Origin: an uncultured Rhodospirillaceae bacterium
GTDB taxonomy: Bacteria > Pseudomonadota > Alphaproteobacteria > RF32 > CAG-239
NCBI GenBank assembly: GCA_900313185.1
Contig: OMQI01000158.1
Coordinates: 1-7,913 of the forward strand
Reading direction: 5' to 3'
Length of the DNA stretch: 7,913 nucleotides
Shown: piece by piece, positions 1 to 7,650 of the stretch
How positions within the stretch are numbered: position 1 is the first letter of the stretch
How the letters are laid out: the number at the start of each line of letters is the position of its first letter
Translations under genes and position numbers: made by a program
Notes under the pieces: model-generated
Told to the model about the DNA's origin: nothing
What the model saw: the letters and a program-made list of their open reading frames with translations, nothing else
The model's database searches: none

Positions 1-23
1 GCTTAATAAAATATTTTTTTTGA

Positions 24-51
24 TTGCTTATCAATATTTTTGGAATATAGT
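24..51 (+). promoter_or_regulatory. Possible sigma-70 promoter for the zinc-ribbon/yqeY/dnaG operon
   Basis: A good -10 hexamer, TATAGT (46-51), sits 16 bases after a weak -35, TTGCTT (24-29). Transcription would start near base 58, leaving a very short leader before the start codon at 71. The -35 is poor, and the region is AT-rich enough for such matches to arise by chance. The operon could equally be read from a promoter left of the window. Confidence 0.33.
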
Positions 52-70
52 GTAAAAAAAAGAGGTTAAT

Positions 71-826
71 ATGTTAATAAGTTGTCCAAAATGTAATTCT
101 GTGTATAATATTTCCGATACTCGTGTTCCGATGGGCGGAAAAAAATTCAAGTGTGCCGAGTGTGGTAATGTATGGATGGTTTTTCCCGAAGATGTGAATA
201 AAATGGAACCGGAAGGAAAAAATTCCGCCACTCTCAATACAGAAGACAAAAAAACGGAAAATGACGATATTAATGCCATGTTCAGCCGCTTATCACACGA
301 TACCAAAAATCTGTTTGCCGGCGAAAATGCAGTAGAAAAAATGTCTGTCTTGGAAAAAATCCGCCATTTCTACCTAAACTTTATCTCGGTTTATACCGTT
401 ATTGCCTTTTTATTGGCATTAAGTATAATTTTAGCAGTATATTTGGCTTATCAGAATCGCTACAAAATTGTAGCAAGTATACCGGAAATGGAAAAAGTTT
501 ATACCAGATTTGGAGTGGAAAGTGTATATAACGGTCAAAATATTTTGTTCCGTGATGTGCAGTTAAAAGAACTTGACTACGGAAACAAGTACGCCGTTGA
601 AATTACCGGAAGACTATATAACAGCGGAAAAAATGTCGTAAAGTCATTACCTGTCAAAGCTTCATTCATTAATGATGAAGACGAGGTTGAAAGCGAAATA
701 ATAGAACTTTTACCGATGCAAGCGATGAACCCTAATACAAGCGTATTATTCCGTATTGTCGCCGATAATCCGGACATAACGATTCGTAAAGTAAAATTAA
801 GTATGGAAGATATAACTCAAAATTAA
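71..826 (+). CDS. Membrane-anchored MJ0042-type zinc-ribbon protein with DUF3426-like C-terminal domain
   Basis: The 251-residue protein opens with a zinc ribbon, seen as CPKC (Cys5, Cys8) and CAEC (Cys28, Cys31), in the arrangement of the MJ0042/zinc-ribbon_5 family. A polar, charged linker (about 40-100) follows, then one hydrophobic segment (about 105-127) expected to span the inner membrane. The remaining 120 residues resemble the beta-rich DUF3426 domain, with a G-R-L-Y-N-S-G core and a conserved Leu-Pro turn. With one membrane span, the ribbon probably faces the cytoplasm and the C-terminal domain the periplasm. The start at 71 is supported by AGAGG at 61-65, five bases upstream, and because the first Cys pair follows at once. 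The family has no settled function; a regulatory or envelope-related role is only a guess. The yqeY start is 15 bases past the stop, so the two are probably cotranscribed. Confidence 0.85.
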   Translation: MLISCPKCNSVYNISDTRVPMGGKKFKCAECGNVWMVFPEDVNKMEPEGKNSATLNTEDKKTENDDINAMFSRLSHDTKNLFAGENAVEKMSVLEKIRHFYLNFISVYTVIAFLLALSIILAVYLAYQNRYKIVASIPEMEKVYTRFGVESVYNGQNILFRDVQLKELDYGNKYAVEITGRLYNSGKNVVKSLPVKASFINDEDEVESEIIELLPMQAMNPNTSVLFRIVADNPDITIRKVKLSMEDITQN

Positions 827-841
827 AGGAGCATATAACAA

Positions 842-1294
842 ATGTTGAGAGATGATTTGCAAAATAGCCTGAAAGAAGCAATGAAAAGTAAAGATATGAA
901 AACCGTGAGTGCGGTACGTTTGATAATAGCAGGCCAAAAGGAAAAAGATGTTGAAGCCAGAGGAAAAGGCTTGGAAAAGGCATCAGATGCCGATTTGTTG
1001 GCAATGATGCAAACGATGATTAAACAACGTAACGAATCAATCCGTATCTATAAGGAAGGCAATCGTCAGGATTTAGCTGATAAAGAGCAAGATGAAATAG
1101 ATGTTATAAGTCGATTTTTACCAAAACAATTGAGTGCCGAAGAAATTGAAAATATTGTTAAATCTTTAATCAGTGAAACCGGTGCGACGGGAATTAAAGA
1201 TATGGGAAAAATTATGGGAGCTCTGAAAGGTAAATACGCCGGCCGAATGGATTTCGGCAATGCTTCGGCGATTATCAAAAAACTCTTAGCTTAG
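842..1294 (+). CDS. yqeY: GatB/YqeY domain-containing protein
   Basis: The 150-residue protein is full length for the stand-alone YqeY family. It is almost entirely helical, with the typical opening LRDDLQNSLKEAMKSKD, a central KQRNESIRIYKEGNRQDLA block (about 60-80), the SRFLPKQLS motif, and a C-terminal helical bundle with GIKDMGKIMGALK. The fold matches the tail domain of GatB, the amidotransferase subunit that makes Gln-tRNA or Asn-tRNA. YqeY lacks the catalytic part, so a tRNA-related role is plausible but unproven. AAAGGAG (825-831) lies ten bases before the ATG, overlapping the previous stop codon. It sits directly before dnaG, the place rpsU occupies in the E. coli operon, and as I recall this YqeY-dnaG pairing is common in Alphaproteobacteria. 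Confidence 0.93.
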   Translation: MLRDDLQNSLKEAMKSKDMKTVSAVRLIIAGQKEKDVEARGKGLEKASDADLLAMMQTMIKQRNESIRIYKEGNRQDLADKEQDEIDVISRFLPKQLSAEEIENIVKSLISETGATGIKDMGKIMGALKGKYAGRMDFGNASAIIKKLLA

Positions 1295-1300
1295 TGAAAT

Positions 1301-3118
1301 ATGGCGGAAGATTTACAGAAATTTTTAGATGAATTGCGCACACGTCTTTCTCTTACCGAGATAATCGGAGAAAAAGTAAAGTTGCATAGGCGTGGCCGTG
1401 ATGCTGTCGGTTTGTGTCCGTTTCACAATGAGAAAACCCCCTCTTTCAGCGTAAACGAAAACAAAGGCTTTTACCATTGTTTCGGTTGCGGTGCGCACGG
1501 CGATATCATAAGTTTTGTGATGAATACCGAAAATCTTCCGTTTATCGAAGCCGTCAAAAAATTGGCATCACGTGCCAATATGCAGCTTCCGGCATTCAGT
1601 AAAGAAAGTCAGGAAGCGGTTATGAAGCGTCAGTCATTATATGAAATAATGGATATTACTGCCGATTATTTTCAAAAATGCCTTTTTATGCCGGTTGGCG
1701 CTCATGCCTTGAAATACTTGCGTGAAAAAAGAAAATTCTCCGATGAAACAATTAAAAAGTTCCGGCTCGGTTATGCTCCGAGCGGTGACGGGCTAAAAGC
1801 TTTTTTGCAGTCACGAGGAATATCCGAAAATGATATGGTTGACTTAGGTTTGGTAAGCATTAATGAAGACAGAAAAAACAAAGTTCGTGACTTCTTTTTT
1901 GACAGAGTGATGATTCCGATAGCCGATAAACACGGGAACACTATTGCTTTCGGCGGAAGAATATTAAAAGACGGAGAGCCTAAATACCTTAATTCACCGG
2001 AAACCCCTATTTTCAACAAAAGAAGAATTCTTTATAATATGAACTTGGCCAAAGATGCCGCCTATACTCAAAAGCGCCTGATAATCTGTGAGGGCTATAT
2101 GGATGTTATGGCTTTAGACAGCTTTAATTTTAATTATGCTGTTGCTCCGCTCGGTACAGCGCTTACCGAAGAACAGGTTATGGAGGCTTGGAAAGTTTGC
2201 ACCACCCCTATTCTTTGCTTTGACGGAGACAGCGCAGGCATTAAAGCCGCCATTCGTTCGGTAGACAGAATATTACCGATATTACGAGCCGGATGCTCGG
2301 TAAATTATATATTCTTAAAAGAGGCAAAGGACCCTGATGAATTATTGCATTCATTAGGACCGGGAATTTTTGAGCAATATCTGAATAAATCCAAACCATT
2401 GGTGGATATACTCTGGCACAAGTGCAAAATGAGCAGAGTTTTTGATACTCCGGAACAAAAAGCTCTTTTTGAAAAAGATGTTTTTGCCGAAGTCAATAAA
2501 ATTAAGGATACACCAATCCGTGCTTATTACGGACAGGAGATGAAAAGACGTATAACGGAATTGTTCGGTATACAAAATAAACCTAAGAAATCCACTGATA
2601 CAAAACCGATAACAAAAAACACAAGAAAACCATCCCAACCGATTAAAGAATATCATTTGGTTAAAAAACCGCCGTTAGATGATTTATTTATCCGTAAAAT
2701 AGCCGCAGCAATGATAATGTATCCGCAACTGATTTCTCAATATGAAGAACGTTTATCGATATTTGAATTCGGTAACCATCGTATGTCTAAAATGTTGAAT
2801 GAAATTTTGGAAGTATCCCATCAGGATGATTATTCGGATTCCGAAAATTTATTGGGTAAATTAAAACTCAATTATCAGCAGGAAATTGAAGGCTTATGGG
2901 AACTCGGTATGTATAAAATGCAGAACACCACCCTTCCCGATATTAAAAAAGAAATCAATGACGGATTATCAGAAGCGCAGCTAAAACAATTAGATAAAGA
3001 AATAAAAGAATGTATTACATTAATGAAAAATAACACTGATAATACCGATGAAAATTATCCTAAATACCAACAATTAATCAAAGAACGCAATGCCTTATTG
3101 GCAAGCATTGATAAATAA
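1301..3118 (+). CDS. dnaG: DNA primase DnaG
   Basis: Primase makes the RNA primers for leading-strand initiation and Okazaki fragments, working with the replicative helicase DnaB. The 605-residue protein has all three parts. The N-terminal CHC2 zinc-binding domain has ligands Cys39, His42, Cys60 and Cys63 in CPFHNEKTPSF and FYHCFGCGAHG. The catalytic core follows, with a TOPRIM fold marked by EGYMDV (264-269, catalytic Glu264) and DGD (308-310, metal-binding Asp). After a Lys/Pro-rich linker (about 424-457) comes a helical C-terminal domain of the DnaB-binding type. Length is close to the 581 residues of E. coli DnaG. The start lies only six bases past the yqeY stop, and no Shine-Dalgarno sequence is visible, so translation is probably coupled to yqeY. 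Start choice is supported because the N-terminus aligns with known primases without an extension. No terminator follows, so some transcripts may continue into rpoD. Confidence 0.98.
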   Translation: MAEDLQKFLDELRTRLSLTEIIGEKVKLHRRGRDAVGLCPFHNEKTPSFSVNENKGFYHCFGCGAHGDIISFVMNTENLPFIEAVKKLASRANMQLPAFSKESQEAVMKRQSLYEIMDITADYFQKCLFMPVGAHALKYLREKRKFSDETIKKFRLGYAPSGDGLKAFLQSRGISENDMVDLGLVSINEDRKNKVRDFFFDRVMIPIADKHGNTIAFGGRILKDGEPKYLNSPETPIFNKRRILYNMNLAKDAAYTQKRLIICEGYMDVMALDSFNFNYAVAPLGTALTEEQVMEAWKVCTTPILCFDGDSAGIKAAIRSVDRILPILRAGCSVNYIFLKEAKDPDELLHSLGPGIFEQYLNKSKPLVDILWHKCKMSRVFDTPEQKALFEKDVFAEVNKIKDTPIRAYYGQEMKRRITELFGIQNKPKKSTDTKPITKNTRKPSQPIKEYHLVKKPPLDDLFIRKIAAAMIMYPQLISQYEERLSIFEFGNHRMSKMLNEILEVSHQDDYSDSENLLGKLKLNYQQEIEGLWELGMYKMQNTTLPDIKKEINDGLSEAQLKQLDKEIKECITLMKNNTDNTDENYPKYQQLIKERNALLASIDK

Positions 3119-3152
3119 TACAAAAAAACTGTAAATTTATTAAAACTGCTTA

Positions 3153-3181
3153 TTGACAAATCGGTTAAAAGTAACTATGTA
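3153..3181 (+). promoter_or_regulatory. Probable sigma-70 promoter of rpoD
   Basis: A perfect -35 box, TTGACA (3153-3158), is followed 17 bases later by a weak -10, TATGTA (3176-3181). The perfect -35, the ideal spacing and the location in the dnaG-rpoD gap support a dedicated promoter. Only three of six -10 bases match consensus. Transcription would start near 3188, giving a leader of about 55 bases that contains two palindromes. Confidence 0.6.
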
Positions 3182-3200
3182 TATCTGTGCTAGCAAATTG

Positions 3201-3218
3201 TAATCTTTTTAAAGATTA
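3201..3218. repeat. Inverted repeat in the rpoD leader
   Basis: TAATCTTT and AAAGATTA are perfect 8-base complementary arms separated by two bases. In RNA this would be a small, AU-rich hairpin with a four-base loop at most. In DNA it could be a protein-binding site just downstream of the predicted rpoD start point. No T-tract follows directly, so it does not look like an ordinary terminator. Function unknown. Confidence 0.6.
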
Positions 3219-3231
3219 AAAATCGATTTTT
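3218..3231. repeat. Perfect 14-base palindrome before the rpoD ribosome-binding site
   Basis: AAAAATCGATTTTT is perfectly self-complementary, shares one base with the inverted repeat at 3201-3218, and ends one base before the ribosome-binding site AAGGA (3233-3237). As RNA it could form only a weak five-pair stem. A palindrome this AT-rich may arise by chance, but its position between the predicted transcription start and the ribosome-binding site is notable. Confidence 0.55.
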
Positions 3232-3242
3232 CAAGGAACGTT

Positions 3243-5324
3243 ATGTCAGAAAAAAATAATCAGGATTTATATGAAAACGGTAACGGTGAAGAGGTTGTTA
3301 CGGATGCATCCGCAGCTGCCGTCAGACATTTGATTGCCAAAGGTAAAAAATTGGGATATATCACAATGGAAGAGCTTAATAAAGTGCTTCCTCCCGAAAA
3401 AATGTCTTCCGAAAAGCTGGAAGATATTATGTCAGACATCTCGGATATGGGAATCAATATCATATCTGAGACCGATGCTGATGAAAATGAAAGCGAAAAT
3501 GAAGAGTATTCATATACCGAAGATACGGAAGACGAAGAGAATGTAGGCAATATTGATGCCAAAGAAATAGGACATTCCGATGATCCGGTCAGAATGTATT
3601 TGAAAGAAATGGGATTGGTCGAATTGCTGTCACGTGACGGCGAAATAGCTATATCCAAACGTATTGAAGCCGGTAAAACCGTTATGATAAGCGGATTATG
3701 CGAAAGTCCGATGACTATTAAAGCTATATCGGATTGGCGTGATCAACTGGAAAACGGTACTTTGCAATTACGTGATATTGTTGATTTGGAAGTTATGTAC
3801 GGCGATGATTCCGAGGCTATGGTTTATGATGACAATGAAGCTCCGGTTGATGATTTAGAAAAAGTTACCAAAGAACTTGATGAAAAAAATCTTGATGAAA
3901 TAGACGATGATTTAGAAACCGATATTGATATTGACGGCGACGTTGATGACGATATGGAAGAAGCCGACGAAGAAGACAATATTGAGTCTATGGATGAAGA
4001 AGGCGAAGATATGGAAGAAGGTGAAGATGACAGTGAAGGTATCGGTCATAACACCACTTCCGTCAGCACTATGGAAAATATCTTATTGCAACCGGTTTTG
4101 GAAACATTAACTAAAATTTCCGGATACTACGATAATCTTAAGAAAATTCAAAACAAGAGAATGGCTTCCATTCTTTCCGGACGTAAGATTATTCCGTCTG
4201 TTGAAAAATCTTACACCAAATTGAAAAAAGAACTCATTGAGCTTATGAGCTCGATACATCTTAACAGTAATCGTGTTGAACAACTGGTTAATCAGTTGAA
4301 CGATATGAACACCCGTTTGATGACGCAAGAAGGTAAGTTATTGCGTCTGGCTCTGGGCTGTAAAATTAAACGTGAAGATTTTATCGAAGCTTACCAAAAA
4401 TCCGAACTTGATCCTAATTGGATAGATAAAATAGCCAAGAAAAAAGATAAACATTGGAATATGTTTTTGGATAAGCACAAAGATGAAATTATCGAAATTC
4501 GTAATAATGTAGCACAAATGGCACAGGAATGCGATTTACCTATAAGCGAATATCGCAAAATGGTTGAAACCATTAAAAAAGGTGAACGTGAAGCAGAACG
4601 TGCCAAAAAGGAAATGATTGAAGCCAATTTGCGTTTAGTTATATCTATTGCCAAAAAATATACCAATCGTGGTATGCAATTTTTGGACTTAATTCAGGAA
4701 GGTAATATCGGTTTGATGAAGGCGGTTGATAAATTTGAATATCGCCGCGGTTATAAGTTTTCCACTTATGCAACTTGGTGGATACGTCAAGCCATTACCC
4801 GTTCCATAGCCGATCAGGCACGTACCATTCGTATTCCGGTTCATATGATTGAAACCATTAACAAATTGGTACGTACTTCTCGTCAAATGCTTGCAGAAAT
4901 GGGCAGAGAACCAGTGCCTGAGGAATTGGCTAAAAGACTTTCAATGCCGCTTGATAAAATTCGCAAGGTAATGAAAATCGCCAAAGAGCCGGTAAGTTTA
5001 GAAGCTCCGGTCGGGGATGAAGAAGATTCTTCTTTAGGTGATTTTATTGCCGACGAGAGTGCTTTGCAACCATTGGATATGGCTATTCATACTAACTTAA
5101 GGGAAACCTGCACTCGTATTTTATCATCTCTAACGCCTCGTGAAGAACGTGTATTGCGTATGCGTTTCGGTATCGGTATGAACACTGATCACACGTTAGA
5201 AGAAGTGGGTAAACAGTTTAACGTTACCCGTGAACGTATCCGTCAGATTGAAGCTAAGGCTTTGCGCAAATTAAAACACCCTAGCCGCTCCAAAAAACTT
5301 CGTTCTTTCTTGGATCATTCGTAA
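3243..5324 (+). CDS. rpoD: Primary sigma factor RpoD (sigma-70)
   Basis: This is the housekeeping sigma subunit, which directs RNA polymerase to -10/-35 promoters. The 693-residue protein has every region of a group 1 sigma factor. Region 1.1 (about 14-75) carries HLIAKGKKLGYITMEELN. Region 1.2 (about 115-145) has DPVRMYLKEMG. A large non-conserved region follows. Region 2 begins near 458 with MIEANLRLVISIAKKY and includes GNIGLMKAVDKFEYRRGYKFSTYATWWIRQAI, written here only to its key parts: the core-binding helix and the -10 recognition aromatics. Region 3 starts near 531 with IPVHMIETINKL. Region 4 (about 625-690) has TPREERVLRMRFG and the -35-binding helix-turn-helix EEVGKQFNVTRERIRQIEAK. 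Region 1.1 separates it from RpoH or RpoS-type factors. AAGGA lies five bases before the ATG. The non-conserved region holds a strikingly acidic stretch (about 196-266). It has its own likely promoter and ends at a strong terminator. Confidence 0.98.
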   Translation: MSEKNNQDLYENGNGEEVVTDASAAAVRHLIAKGKKLGYITMEELNKVLPPEKMSSEKLEDIMSDISDMGINIISETDADENESENEEYSYTEDTEDEENVGNIDAKEIGHSDDPVRMYLKEMGLVELLSRDGEIAISKRIEAGKTVMISGLCESPMTIKAISDWRDQLENGTLQLRDIVDLEVMYGDDSEAMVYDDNEAPVDDLEKVTKELDEKNLDEIDDDLETDIDIDGDVDDDMEEADEEDNIESMDEEGEDMEEGEDDSEGIGHNTTSVSTMENILLQPVLETLTKISGYYDNLKKIQNKRMASILSGRKIIPSVEKSYTKLKKELIELMSSIHLNSNRVEQLVNQLNDMNTRLMTQEGKLLRLALGCKIKREDFIEAYQKSELDPNWIDKIAKKKDKHWNMFLDKHKDEIIEIRNNVAQMAQECDLPISEYRKMVETIKKGEREAERAKKEMIEANLRLVISIAKKYTNRGMQFLDLIQEGNIGLMKAVDKFEYRRGYKFSTYATWWIRQAITRSIADQARTIRIPVHMIETINKLVRTSRQMLAEMGREPVPEELAKRLSMPLDKIRKVMKIAKEPVSLEAPVGDEEDSSLGDFIADESALQPLDMAIHTNLRETCTRILSSLTPREERVLRMRFGIGMNTDHTLEEVGKQFNVTRERIRQIEAKALRKLKHPSRSKKLRSFLDHS

Positions 5325-5337
5325 CGAAATTAAATAC

Positions 5338-5371
5338 AAAAAAACTCTGCACTTTATTGCAGAGTTTTTTT
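5338..5371. terminator. Bidirectional intrinsic terminator between rpoD and mltG
   Basis: Perfect 13-base arms, AAAAAAACTCTGC (5338-5350) and GCAGAGTTTTTTT (5359-5371), flank an 8-base loop. The GC-containing stem base is followed by a run of seven T on either strand, so it can stop transcription from both directions. It begins 13 bases after the rpoD stop and ends nine bases before the mltG stop, as expected for converging genes. Confidence 0.95.
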
Positions 5372-5380
5372 ATATCCGTA

Positions 5381-6346
5381 TTATTTGGTAATTGCTTTCC
5401 ACTTGCGCACATTTTGATTATGTTCTTCTAGTGTCTTAGCAAAATTATGCCCACCCGTACCTGATGCCACAAAATATAAATAAGGTGTTTTATCAGGATG
5501 TGCTACCGCCATTATCGCATCTTTACCCGGATTGCAAATCGGTGCCGGAGGTAATCCCTCATATTTGTATGTATTGTAAGGACTGTCAATTTCCAAATCT
5601 TTACGCAGAAGCGGACGATTTAAATCTGTTTCTCCCTTGGTTATGGCATAAATCACAGTCGGATCTGTTTGCAAGAGCATATTTTTACGCAAACGATTAA
5701 TGAAAACCGAAGCAACTTGCGGACGTTCTTCAGCGATTCCGGTTTCTTTTTCCACAATAGAAGCCAAAACAAGCATTTCTTCCTTATTTTTAAGAGGTAA
5801 ATCAGCATCTCTTTCTGCCCATGCCTGTTGCAGAATTTTATTTAAAGCTTCTTTAGCTTGATTTACTAATTTTTGGCGCATCTCATTACGAGTAAAAGTA
5901 TAGGTTTCCGGTAATATTTCCCCTTCTTTAAATGGGGTGAAATCACCATCCAGATACTCATTATTCAATATGATTTCCATAGCTTCACGAGAAGTTAATC
6001 CTTCCGGTATGGTAAGCTTGCGTAAATGTGCTTTTCCGCCCGAAAATAAATCAGCCAAACCGGCAATTGATATATCATTATTTATAAGATATTCACCGGC
6101 CTTGAATTTGGGATACAATTTGTTGAATTTGACATACAAAATAAATTCGTAATTATGTTCAATAAGTTTGTGTTCTCTCAACATTTCCGCAATTTTTTGC
6201 AGAGACATACCATTGTCTATTTGCACAAACATCTCTTCGCTGACCTTGTGCGGAGTGTAAATCACTTTTTGGGCGTGACTATATAAAAAAACAGCTGCTA
6301 TTCCGGAAAATATTATGCATAATTTAAGAAATAGCAGCCTTCTCAT
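5381..6346 (-). CDS. mltG: Endolytic murein transglycosylase MltG (YceG-like)
   Basis: MltG cleaves nascent glycan strands at the inner membrane and is thought to set peptidoglycan chain length by ending elongation. The 321-residue protein starts with a short cytoplasmic tail and one membrane anchor (about 4-24). A LysM-like subdomain (about 35-105) follows, then the YceG catalytic domain. Recognisable motifs are LPETYTF (145-151), LASIVEKETG (194-203), whose glutamates 199 and 201 include the expected catalytic residue, VASVFINRLR, LQTDPTVIY, GLPPAPICNPG and HPDKTPYLYFVA. Length is slightly under the 340 residues of the E. coli enzyme. GAGG (6354-6357) lies seven bases before the ATG and the gene starts 17 bases after the fabF stop, so cotranscription with fabF is likely. 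The fabF-mltG neighbourhood matches the E. coli fab cluster, where pabC lies between them; pabC is absent here. Confidence 0.97.
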   Translation of the reverse strand: MRRLLFLKLCIIFSGIAAVFLYSHAQKVIYTPHKVSEEMFVQIDNGMSLQKIAEMLREHKLIEHNYEFILYVKFNKLYPKFKAGEYLINNDISIAGLADLFSGGKAHLRKLTIPEGLTSREAMEIILNNEYLDGDFTPFKEGEILPETYTFTRNEMRQKLVNQAKEALNKILQQAWAERDADLPLKNKEEMLVLASIVEKETGIAEERPQVASVFINRLRKNMLLQTDPTVIYAITKGETDLNRPLLRKDLEIDSPYNTYKYEGLPPAPICNPGKDAIMAVAHPDKTPYLYFVASGTGGHNFAKTLEEHNQNVRKWKAITK

Positions 6347-6363
6347 ATCATCACCTCTTTATT

Positions 6364-7644
6364 CTACTCATCAAATTTTTTGAATATTATTGAGGAATTG
6401 GTTCCACCGAAGCCGAATGAGTTCGACATAGCGGCTTTAATGGTTTTCTTTTTAGGTTTTAACGGTACCAAATCAATATCTGCAACCGCTTCTTCCGGCT
6501 CTTCCAAATTCAATGTTGCCGGACAAGTCTGTTCTATTATGGCTTTAACCGTATAAACAGCCTCCACGGCACCTGCAGCACCCAAAAGGTGTCCGATAGC
6601 TGATTTGGTTGAAGACATTGACATATTACCTATTTTATCACCGAACAAACGACGCACGGCCTGAGCTTCGCCTAAATCTCCGAGCGGAGTTGAGGTACCG
6701 TGAGCATTTACATAATTAATGTCGGCAATATCAACACCGTGTTCTTTGGCGTGTTCGGCAGCCATCTTCATTGCTCTGTAGGCACCGTCACCATCCGGAC
6801 ACGGAGCAGTCATATGGTGAGCGTCACCACTCATTCCGTAACCGACTATTTCGGCATATATATGGGCACCTCTGGCTTTGGCATGTTCAAGTTCTTCCAA
6901 AACAACTGCACCGGCGCCCTCGCCCATCACAAATCCGCTACGTTTTTTATCCCACGGACGAGAAGCTTTTTGCGGTTCATCGTTGAAATCTGCTGTAATT
7001 GCGTGCATACGGGCAAATCCGGAAAGTCCCAGAACATTTACTGCCGATTCCGCACCGCCTGCCACCATAACATCGGCATCGCCCATTGCAATAATGCGAG
7101 CAGCATCACCAATGGCATGGGTACCGGTCGAACAAGCCGTAACACAAGCGTGATTCGGACCACGTAAACCATGATCAATAGAAACTGTGCCCGAAATCAA
7201 ATTGATTAAGCAAGACGGAATAAAAAACGGTGAAATACGTTTTATGCCAACTTCATTAAAAGAAATTGAGTTTTCATAAATATTATTCAATCCGCCGATA
7301 CCGGAGCCCATCATAACGCCGGCACGACATTGTTCTTCATAACTCATATCTTTCGGTTCATAATTGGCATCTTTTAAGGCGTCATTAGCAGCCGCAATAC
7401 CATATAAAATAAACTTATCGGCTTTTTTCTGGTCCTTCGGAGCCATCACGGTATCAGGATTAAATTCATTTTCTCCTTCTCCGAAAGGAACCTGTCCGGC
7501 AATGGTAACCGGAATATCTTTCAAATCAATATTTTCAATTTTACGAATACCTGATTTACCTTCCATCAAGCATTTCCAGTTATATTCGACCCCACGTCCG
7601 AACGGAGAAACCACGCCCAAACCGGTAACAACAACTCTTCTCAT
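6364..7644 (-). CDS. fabF: Beta-ketoacyl-ACP synthase II (FabF)
   Basis: FabF condenses malonyl-ACP with an acyl-ACP, the elongation step of type II fatty acid synthesis in the cytoplasm. The protein shows the thiolase-like fold motifs from MRRVVVTGLG to SNSFGFGGTN. The Cys-His-His catalytic set is complete: Cys171 in TACSTGTHA, His315 in NAHGTSTPLGD and His352 in KSAIGHLLGAAG, with the conserved Lys347. FabF is preferred over FabB because of the neighbours (acpP, mltG) and the overall sequence. An ATG two codons upstream (7648-7650) is in frame, but the AAAAAAGGA ribosome-binding site (7651-7659) touches it. The ATG at 7642-7644 has a normal six-base spacing and gives the usual FabF N-terminus, so I start there, for 426 residues. 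AcpP, its carrier protein, is encoded just upstream, and mltG follows 17 bases later. Confidence 0.97.
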   Translation of the reverse strand: MRRVVVTGLGVVSPFGRGVEYNWKCLMEGKSGIRKIENIDLKDIPVTIAGQVPFGEGENEFNPDTVMAPKDQKKADKFILYGIAAANDALKDANYEPKDMSYEEQCRAGVMMGSGIGGLNNIYENSISFNEVGIKRISPFFIPSCLINLISGTVSIDHGLRGPNHACVTACSTGTHAIGDAARIIAMGDADVMVAGGAESAVNVLGLSGFARMHAITADFNDEPQKASRPWDKKRSGFVMGEGAGAVVLEELEHAKARGAHIYAEIVGYGMSGDAHHMTAPCPDGDGAYRAMKMAAEHAKEHGVDIADINYVNAHGTSTPLGDLGEAQAVRRLFGDKIGNMSMSSTKSAIGHLLGAAGAVEAVYTVKAIIEQTCPATLNLEEPEEAVADIDLVPLKPKKKTIKAAMSNSFGFGGTNSSIIFKKFDE

Positions 7645-7650
7645 TTGCAT

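Noticed and set aside
20..34. Short inverted repeat TTGAT/ATCAA near the left edge
   Set aside because: Five-base arms in a very AT-rich stretch are expected by chance, and no T-tract or binding-site pattern supports it.
732..1004. Hydrophobic open frame of 90 codons on the minus strand over the yqeY start
   Set aside because: Apparent hydrophobicity comes from the antisense of Lys/Glu codons, and it spans a gene boundary with its own ribosome-binding site on the other strand.
3119..3152. Possible terminator after dnaG
   Set aside because: There are A-runs but no GC-containing stem with a T-tract, so no intrinsic terminator can be called.
3260..3658. Ser-rich open frame of 132 codons on the minus strand opposite the rpoD 5' end
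   Set aside because: The Ser-rich composition is the antisense of the Asp/Glu/Lys-rich RpoD N-terminus; RpoD region 1.1 and 1.2 are clear in the other strand.
6700..7167. Open frame of 155 codons on the plus strand opposite fabF
   Set aside because: It lies wholly inside the well-supported fabF gene, has no recognisable domain, and its composition follows from the antisense of conserved FabF codons.
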